Below, one piece after another: positions 63,968 to 64,000 of a stretch of 64,000 bases of DNA. The notes below the pieces were generated by a model. The model ran no database searches, had not been told where the DNA came from, and worked only from the letters and a program-made list of their open reading frames with translations. Made by a program: the position numbers and the translations under genes. Positions within the stretch are counted from its first letter, which is position 1. Every line of letters begins with the position of its first letter. Source of the DNA: an uncultured Trichococcus sp. (GTDB lineage: Bacteria > Bacillota > Bacilli > Lactobacillales > Aerococcaceae); the NCBI RefSeq assembly GCF_963663645.1, contig NZ_OY760503.1, positions 372,001 to 436,000 on the forward strand, in the 5' to 3' direction.

Positions 63968-64000
63968 TTTGTCGCTCCCCTCTCTCGTTGTCTCATCAAC

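Overview
The window reads as the chromosome of a low-to-moderate GC Gram-positive, most likely a lactic-acid-type Firmicute. Evidence: strong AGGAGG-type ribosome binding sites before nearly every gene, PTS sugar systems, cre-like boxes inside sugar promoters, a DUF1846 protein, YibE/YibF proteins, ECF transport and lipoproteins. By eye the base composition (upper 40s % GC in most genes, clearly AT-richer around 37.4-42.2 kb and 44.8-46.7 kb) and gene content would fit a Carnobacteriaceae member such as Trichococcus. That genus guess is inference. No rRNA operon, prophage, transposase gene, CRISPR array or cas gene was seen.

Layout. 0-3.1 kb: a truncated TtcA-like gene and a p-aminobenzoate operon (pabA-pabB-pabC). 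3.3-5.1 kb: two membrane proteins and a lipoprotein with a molybdopterin-oxidoreductase domain. 5.2-7.4 kb: aspartase divergent from an Lrp-type regulator. 7.6-13 kb: DUF1846, yibE/yibF, two GNAT acetyltransferases and a hypothetical protein. 13.1-19.7 kb: a divergent MacA-like adaptor and MacB-like ABC transporter, then a membrane-anchored protein. 20-25.7 kb: LysR regulator, short UvrA paralogue, RluA pseudouridine synthase, DUF1456. 25.8-30 kb: tRNA-Val, TraX and M15 peptidase genes, and a class V aminotransferase with an ECF S component. 30.5-37.4 kb: redox and housekeeping genes (VOC, nitroreductase, AKR, MBL hydrolase, MFS, LysR) and a 43-aa small gene with a possible leader peptide. 37.7-42.2 kb: AT-rich beta-glucoside operon (bglP-bglA) with an RpiR regulator. 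42.3-47.7 kb: malY-DUF3737, a MerR regulator, membrane proteins and a carboxymuconolactone decarboxylase/cupin pair. 48-57.2 kb: L-ascorbate operon ulaG-C-A-B-F-E followed by transketolase and a propeller-like protein, with its DeoR regulator. 57.3-58.1 kb: a frameshifted membrane gene. 58.5-64 kb: alpha-L-rhamnosidase, GPH sugar transporter and AraC regulator.

The sugar loci share a logic. Each has a local regulator (RpiR, DeoR or AraC) and a promoter with a cre-like box touching the -35/-10 region, so all three are probably under CcpA. A MerR-type promoter geometry (19-bp spacer, TTGACT -35) occurs before both DUF3737-malY and the decarboxylase/cupin pair, which suggests one small MerR regulon.

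The most striking unexplained structure is non-coding. Seven intergenic regions carry short tandem arrays of palindromes. The arm sequence differs from locus to locus, but the spacing is nearly constant: 9-nt arm, about 11-nt loop, 9-nt arm, 23-nt linker, repeating every 52 bp (50-52). The largest array has eight units at exactly 52 bp. All seven lie downstream of at least one gene, four between convergent genes and none between divergent genes. One sits inside a 340-bp MITE-like element with long terminal inverted repeats.
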